Assembly (NCBI GenBank): GCA_012934845.2
Contig: WNNJ02002039.1
Location: 29,735-93,734 of the forward strand
Source of the DNA: Pomphorhynchus laevis
Taxonomy: Eukaryota; Acanthocephala; Palaeacanthocephala; Echinorhynchida; Pomphorhynchidae
Length of the DNA stretch: 64,000 nt
Direction of reading: 5' to 3'
The notes beneath the pieces were generated by a model that worked only from the letters and a program-made list of their open reading frames with translations, did not search any database and was not told the DNA's origin. Shown here piece by piece: positions 46,401-55,400 of the stretch (positions are counted from its first letter, which is position 1; every line of letters starts with the position of its first letter). The position numbers and the translations under genes were made by a program.

Positions 46401-49400
46401 TTTGATTATTTAGTTTACCTTATTCTAATACAAAGCATATTGTTTTTTATCCATCCATAAAAAATTTTCGATTAATAGTTTAAATTTATTTTTAATAATA
46501 TTTTGTTGATTTATATATTTTACGTAAATTTAATAATTTATATTTACAAACAAATATATAAATAGGATTGTAGTGAGCTAAATTTCTATTCTAGGTTATT
46601 TATTTAAAAAAGTTTGACTAGAATTTTAAAAAATAAGAACATAAAGGGAAAAACTACTTACTTAACAGAGCAATTGGGTCAAATACGCGCTTATGACGTA
46701 TTTTCACTGACAAAATTTGATTATTTGGTTTATCTTATTATAATACAAAGTGTATTGATTATTATCAATTTATAAAAATTTTCGTTTAATAGTTTAAATA
46801 AATTTTTAATAATGTTTTATTGATTTCTAATTCTCCATTAGAAGAAATAAAAAAATCATCAAACTCACTTAAAAATTAGCAAAAATAGTCGAATTAAGAA
46901 TACATAGTTTCAGTATTTTTGACAGAGGTTACCGGGAAACCTCTGTCAAAATTACGGGAAAACAAGGTCAATAATAACTTGTAAGTAGAACAAATAATAT
47001 CAGCTAACTGAGTCTACGTATTTTATACTATATATAAATTAAAAATAAAGATAAATAATAAATAATTATATAAGATTTTATACAATTTATATTTATATCA
47101 AGTTAAAATTTAAAATTGAACAATAAAATAAAAGTCAATTTTTATGAATTGACTAATAAATAACAGACGTTGTATCAGAATAAGGATTAGAGGTTATCGG
47201 GAGGAACTGCTACGTTATCAGATTTCGGCTCCTATTTATCGACCCAACATAGCAGCCGTGCTTAATACTTGCTAATGATGTTTTGCTCTGATAAAATTTG
47301 ATTATTTAGTGTACCTTATTCTAATACAAAGCATATTGTTTACTATCCATCCATAATTTTTTTCGCTTAAATAAATGTTTAACATTTTGTTGATTTATAT
47401 ATTTTAAATTTAATATTTTAATAATATGTTGTCGATTTATAATTCTAAATAATAAAAAAACAATTCCTTACACTTGCTTGAAAATTAGCATAAAAATAAT
47501 GTTGTATCAAGAATGCAGTTTCAGTATTTCTGACAGACGTTATATTACCGGGAAAACATACAGGTCAATAATCATAATTTTAATACAATATAATATATTA
47601 TATACACCAATATATAATGTGTTATAATTTTGATTTTTACGACGATCACTTTAGAAAAATAGAAATTTCTGCTATTTGAAATCAATATTAAACACTTTTT
47701 AAATTATTCAATTATATTCTTATATAATTATAAATCTCACATTTATAAATTATTATACAACAATTATATTATTATATATAATAAAATATATTAAGTGAAA
47801 AGTGACTTATAAAGTGACTTATATTATAAAATATACTCGTCATTTAAGTAAATTGACAGAGTAGATCGTTCCTGAGTAATGCGTTGTGAATCCATACTGA
47901 AGTAAATATGTAAGGTTAGAGGACAGAGGTTATATTATTGGGAAATATTTACATGTCAATGTTCTAATTTCTTTTCAATTTTAATTTCAGCGTTAACGAT
48001 TTTAATGTAAATTCTTATTTTCTTATTGAATTAGTAACAACAGATTTGCTAATTTATTTAAAAAGGTTTGACTATAATTAAAAAATGAGAACGTAAATGG
48101 AAAATATACTAAAACAATACAAAGATAAAATAATTTTGTGGAAAATATAATATAAATTTAAAAATTCTAATATATTTTTTAAACTGGCGATTGATAAAAA
48201 TATAAATTATTGATAGTTAACATAATCAATTAATAATTCGTTTGTACCTATGACTAGACTGCTGATTGGCAATAAAGTCGTTATCGTCATTGCCGTTTTC
48301 GTCTAACAGTGAAAATGAATGTCTTTGTGCTGTCTCAACAAAAAAAACGGCTGCGTTGTGAATCTTTCGAAGCAATAGCAGATATTTACGCACACTGACT
48401 TGACTCTAACAAGAAAAAACATAAATGAAGAAAGCGTAAAATTATAATTACCGCTAAGTATACAACAAACTTCATTGCAAATTCCATTAACATTTCGAAC
48501 GACTGCACAAATTCTTTAATAGCTCGAACAAGGCAATTAACACCTAGTCTTAATCCTAATACACAAAAATCAAATATGTTTGAACAAAATAAGAATTACA
48601 AATCACCTAGACACACCGAAAGCGCACTGTAACAAACGCTATTGATATGGTGATTGATTTCACAAAGCAAAACAACACAATTATTATACGGTAAAATAGA
48701 TGGCAAAGAGATCAATGGCAAACGTTGGGCCAGAATTCGATTGGCGCTATCACTAAGTTGTCTACTGGCATCCGATATTTCAACGAAACATGGCAGAACT
48801 GATAAACTTTCTTGGAATATCTGTATTACTTTATTTTCTGTCTAAATAAAATGATTATCGAATTATATAAAATCAGAATATTGAAATTCAGTCAAAAGTA
48901 TAAAATACAAAACATTAAATGAATTAACAATATAAGATGTATTATAAAAACGTATTAGATGTATTACGTAATGCTCAAATGCTTAGACTTTATATTTGCA
49001 GCAGTTTAACCGAGCAACGAAATCGATGTTTAACTTTTTGGTGAACGGATTATACGCAGGATTTTGCTGATAATCCTCATAAAAATGACATTTGAACGAT
49101 TTATGACATTAAATAAATACTAACGTATAATAGAAATTATTTAATTTGAAATTCTCTTCACAAATTATTTATTATATTAATATTTATATTATCTATATTA
49201 TCATTTTTAATGATAATATAATGAATATTTAACCAAAATAACATTTATAATACAATATAATATATTATATCTAATGGGTTATAACATATATAATATATAC
49301 CAATATATATGTAACAATATAATATATACCAATATATAATGTGTTATAATTTTGATATTTACGACGATCACTTAAAAAATAGATTTCTGCTATTTGAAAC

Positions 49401-52400
49401 CAAGATTTAACACTTTTTAAATTATCCAATTATATTCTTATATAGTTAAGAATATATTTTTGAATTATAAATTATACTATATTTGATATGGTTTATATAT
49501 TATAAACCACATCAAATATTATATTATCATGGTAATATAAATTATGATAATGATCTTATATTAAATATATAAAACGCTTTAAGGGATTCCAGCAACATGT
49601 ACAACAAAAAATATAAATATATCACATTTATATATTAAATCTTTTATATATGTATGAATTATTGTTATTATAATTTCAAATTTATATTGATTAACTAATT
49701 CCATTGTGAAAACAAAATATTATATATTATTATCAATATATAGATATATTATTTATCGCTATGATTTGCTATCTGTAAACATGAGTGTCTCGCGTGGATT
49801 AAAAGTTTACTTTGTATATCAGTTGAATATTCATAAATAATAATTTCTTTTATATTTTAAAATTTAATGTTAAATATTTAATGAAATGAAATAGGTTTAT
49901 TATGCATTGAATTTAATAATGCGCCATTTGCAAACTGGTTATCGTGTTTTATCAGAACTGTTTATACGTAAATCAATTAATTAACACACAGTTAATTAAC
50001 ACACAGTTCAATATACAGAACATATTTGTAATGATACAGTATTTCAGATCAATAATTGATAATTTATCAATTACAGATCAAAATGGATCAATTACGTCAA
50101 TTGTAACGTATCATTAACAGTATGTTAATAGATTTCTTTGGTCATCATGTCGTGGGTTTATTTAACCTCAAAATCAATGCGGTTTTCATCCATAGAGATC
50201 TACGCTTCCCACAGTAAAAGTGCTTCGCGATGAGGTAGTTAAATACTTTATATTGATTAACTAATTCCATTGTGAAAACAAAATATTATATATTATTATC
50301 AATATATAGATATATTATTTATCGCTATGATTTGCTATCTGTAAACATGAGTGTCTCGTGTGGATTAAAAGTTTACTTTGTATATCAGTTGAATATTCAT
50401 AAATAATAATTTCTTTTATATTTTAAAATTTAATGTTAAATATTTAATGAAATGAAATAGGTTTATTATGCATTGAATTTAATAATGCGCCATTTGCAAA
50501 CTGGTTATCGTGTTTTATCAGAACTGTTTATACGTAAATCAATTAATTAACACACAGTTAATTAACACACAGTTCAATATACAGAACATATTTGTAATGA
50601 TACAGTATTTCAGATCAATAATTGATAATTTATCAATTACAGATCAAAATGGATCAATTACGTCAATTGTAACGTATCATTAACAGTATGTTAATAGATT
50701 TCTTTGGTCATCATGTCGTGGGTTTATTTAACCTCCAAATCAATGCGGTTTTCATCCATAGAGATCTACGCTTCCCACAGTAAAAGTGCTTCGCGATGAG
50801 GTAGTTAAATACTTTAATTTATAGGTATTTATTATTAAATATAATGAATATTTAACAAAATGAATATTTAATAGTAAAAAATATAATTATTAACAATCTT
50901 AATAAGACTTTCAAATTATTTATTTCAACATTTTACAGCTTAAAGCATCAGAATTTATATTATAAATAGAAATCAATTACAATCAATCAAATTAAATAGT
51001 TCTTAAAAATTCCTGAAGTAATATTTAAATTACAATTTATCATTATTTTAATTATTATTAATTTTAATAACTTTGAAAAATTAGTATTATAAAATTTTAA
51101 TTCATGAAATATTTTAATTTAGTATTATTTTAAAATTTAGAAATTTAAAATTTAAATTTAGAAACCCATCAAAATATGTGACCTCTTTAAACAGCTCGAC
51201 AGGAGTGTTGTTACAAAATTGAAATCGATTACGTAATGTTAGGGCACTTTCGTTCCAAGAAAGAAGATTACCCACAGCACAAAGCAGAAGGAATGATATT
51301 TCTAGCAAGCTTTTGGTATTTTGAATTAGAAAATTGCGTGATTTCACATCAATATGGAATTCTTCTTCTCCGTAGTTTGAAACGGGTATAGTCAAACGTC
51401 GAACCACACGCACTAAATCAACCAAATGCTGGCAAAGTTGTTTACAATTCCTCGCGAGTACATTTCCACTCGATCGTTTGGAAATTGACACATTGCATAT
51501 ATTGCTGATTGACGATACGACGAAGCGAAAACAAAGTGTATACTGGTCAACTTTACAGGTGATCTAAAAATAACAAGTAACAAATATAATCAAATCTAAA
51601 CTAACCGATTGGGTCTTTGGTATGCTGTAGAATTCATTAAGATCTAGATCACGATTAAGGGCACGTATAGTCCTTAGCAAATCAGTAGAAAAACTTGGGC
51701 AGTATAGCTCAGCGATACGATGAATTTGAATCTGCAACTCCGATAGCACAAGTTTCAAGTCGTCCAGAGATGACCAGAGACGACCAATCGCAAACTGATC
51801 CGTTATGCTATTAATAGTAGTATTAAAGTGCACAATGTCACAGAGAAGAGATGTACAGCGGGTATGAAAATCATCAGCAATAAAGACAAGATGAATGCGT
51901 TGTGGTAAAGAGTCAATTTGATCACTATGCACCAGTGCTACATATCAAGAACAGAACAAACTAAAGTGCTCAAGAATTGTAGATGTGTAGTACCTGCAAT
52001 TAATTCTGGAACAATTTCATTCAGGAGAATTATATTCTTGTGAATAATTTCTCCTTGAATATCAGGGTGCCATGCATTAGCAGCAGCCACCACTTGGATT
52101 GCAGCATTAATTGCTTCATTGATACATTTGTCAGCTTCTCGTAAAACCGGCCGACTCAGAGACCAGTTAGCGGCACGAACACTTGCTGCGCTAAAAGAAA
52201 AATATGTAAGCGACATGTTTTACCTTACAAATAATAAGATAACATATTAGTTAAAAGAATTGCAATATTGTATAATGCAATCGTAATTATTAAATAATCG
52301 TAAAGATTATATTTTAAAAAATTATATTTACAAAATGATGTTATGAATTTGTTATCTATAAAAAGATTTAAAGTTACATCTTTAAATGATAAAAATAAAA

Positions 52401-55400
52401 TTAAAAAATGTAGTAAGAAATAATAAAATATACTTTCTTATTTTAAAAATATAAAAATTAAGGTATAAAAACTAGAGTCCATTCGATTAACAACAAAAAA
52501 TAAAATAATATTAATATTGAGATTATTAATATTGCTAATATTAATATGAGCAATTTGATTGGTACAATCAAATGCTTAGCACAAATCGACTTTAAATACT
52601 TTTCGTATCAAAACATTTGTTCTTAAGCTTGTTGATTTCGGTAAAATTTAAAAAAAAACGTTTTTTAAGAATAAAATTTAATTCTTCCTAATTTATAAGA
52701 ACGATAAACAAATTATACATTTTATTTTTGATGCTAGCAGCAGCTGGGGAATAGTCCTGGTTTCAAATTCGGGCAATACACGTTTTATTTTTATGGATAA
52801 GTACAAATTCTTATACAAATTTGTGCAAAATAAATTATATTTTAAACATGAAACGAATTAATCAAATGCGATTAAAAAACGAACAAATTAAAAATCAAAA
52901 TTTTTATAAAAATAGTAAAAGTATTGCATCTTAAAAATAATTACCTCAAGTTATCACATGCGAATATCAGATCATCGTTGTCACTTAAAATACCATTAAA
53001 AGCGTTTGTTGCATTTTTGAATTGAATAGATGCGTTGATCAGAGCATCATAATCGGACTTAAGAAGATTTTGCTGCAATCCAGCACTTTCCCGATACTGA
53101 TCTAACTGTTGCTTCACTACGCACAGAAGGTTATTCGTTGCCTGTGGTGAAATAAAGCATATTATATTTCGATTTTATGAAATATTCTATAATAAGTGCT
53201 AAAATGCACAGTACATTATCGATGAAACAGCTGTAAATTAAAACTTAATTATTTGAAGATTAAATTATAATTATAATTATCTTAAATTATATCTTAATTC
53301 CTGCATTCGTCACAAATTTATTGCCCATGGACTTTCGTTAGAAGCAAATTTACAGAAACTAGATGAAATAACTCTATTACTAAACGCGAAAGCGAATTTA
53401 GATTCGTCAGCTTGCAGAATCTGAAAAGTTTCCAACGAGGCGAGCATGAATTGAAATTGATCCACATGATTTAACATATCAATAGCATCACAGAAAGCAT
53501 ATTTTCAATTGCTCTACAGTTCATAATCCACGTCGAATTCTTATCAAGATTTCATGTTCCGTAAAAACTCACAAAAAAATCACACTGTTTGATTAAAAAA
53601 TCACAAATTCATGTGATTTTTTGATAAAAAATCACACTGTTTGATTTCTTAAATCACAAATTCATCTTCACTGACAGTATCGTTTGTGAAAATATCCCAG
53701 ACACCTGACTTGCGTGTTACCAATTAGTCCAATCTGGTTAATATATTATTTGTATGTTGCACACATTTAACATGGCAACAGTAAATTACCAATCTTATAC
53801 AAAGGATCGAGTTACACATTTGATCCTAATTAGAATTGCGGCAACACTAGATGATTCCTACAAAAACGCAACAATCTTTATACTCGCTGCCTCTATCTAT
53901 TGCGATCAACGATTCATTTTCTAGCGACAAGGTTCTCGACACCGACAACCCACCTAGACTGCATTAAGCTAAACTTGATACGCCATTTTTAGAATGATAT
54001 CTAAGTATCGGAATGGATCAACCGATTTCTTCGTCTTAGCTAAAGATCGTAATGTAAATCGTCAGCTTATCATACAAATGTTTCTTATAAACATATCAAG
54101 GGCACTTTTGACTTGCTTGGTAATATTGAATGATTTATTTGGACACATATAAACCCATCCAATGATTTAGTATGATGATGCCATACTAAATCATTCTTAC
54201 GAATTTTTCTCGTCAGATTAAGAGATAATGAAAATCGTCAGATTATACTTCTCGACTTGACGAAAAATAGAAATTTCTGGACCATTCCTCATAACACTAC
54301 GTCTCATAATATTACCCTAACGAAGTTCGAATTTTTGATAGCGTATTCATATATACATCAATCACTCAGTGCAAAAGAGTTTACAAGACAGCACAAATAA
54401 GAAACCCAAATACAGATTGATATATGTTAGCTTGCAGTAGCTAAAAGTTTTATTTCGCAACTAAGCTTGATTTAAAATAATATCAATTAAAATCTTAAAT
54501 CGCAATATAATTCGTCTTATAACCGCTCCTTGCTAACAACAATGAATCATTTCCGTTCGCTATCTCAGCACTCATTAATCGATAAATTTCGAGTTTCCAA
54601 TTCCGTATCAAATCCTGCACAACACTTTATACATCATTCTTGCAAGTCGAAATGCCATTAACAACAATGATATGTTAATAATAGGCATCTATAAATTCTA
54701 CAGATCAGATTAAATTGACTATATTGTTAACACCCAACCAAAGCAAGTTTAAAATTAGTAAAATCAAATTTAAGTCAAGTTAACACACGGTCAATTTAAA
54801 AGTGTATACCACTGGAAGAACATAGCATAGTTAAACGATCATTGAATCCATAAACTCGTCATATAGTCGGTTAGTATACACATAAAACAAAATCTGCAGA
54901 ATCTCAAAAACTCTCAACTGTATCTATGCACGGTGCTTTGATGCAGAACCAACTAATCCTGCAAAAACTAACTTGATCTGTTATAATCTCAATCAACTAA
55001 ATTCATGCAAATACACATAGCATATCACTAAGATGCATTCATCGCAAATAGCTACTGCTGACCAAATTAATTCCTTATCAATATACTATCGACAAGATTC
55101 TTCACATGCAGAAATTTCAACTTTCAAAAATCATGTAAATCAATTTTAAATTGAATTCATAACCGTCGATTCAATAATAATAACACGTACAGATTTATTA
55201 CCATTATTATGGTAAAAGGCGTAAGCTACAAAACGGCCATAAATTGGTAGTGTCAACATACAAGAGTATCACACCAAGATATACAACGCTGATACACCTG
55301 TCCACTTATTTTGTATTTATTCCATCGTCCTGTAATTTCAGTAATGACACAACGCCTTATCGACTGACTTAAGATGACATCTGATTATTATTTTTAAATT

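Noticed and set aside
53340-53530. Minus-strand open stretch (MLASLETFQILQADESKF)
   Set aside because: Preceded by an in-frame stop without an acceptor, and exons 2 and 3 already join in phase without it.
54161-54195. Transcription terminator or microRNA hairpin
   Set aside because: Stem of only 14 bp, no flanking pairing, no T-run and no transcript context.
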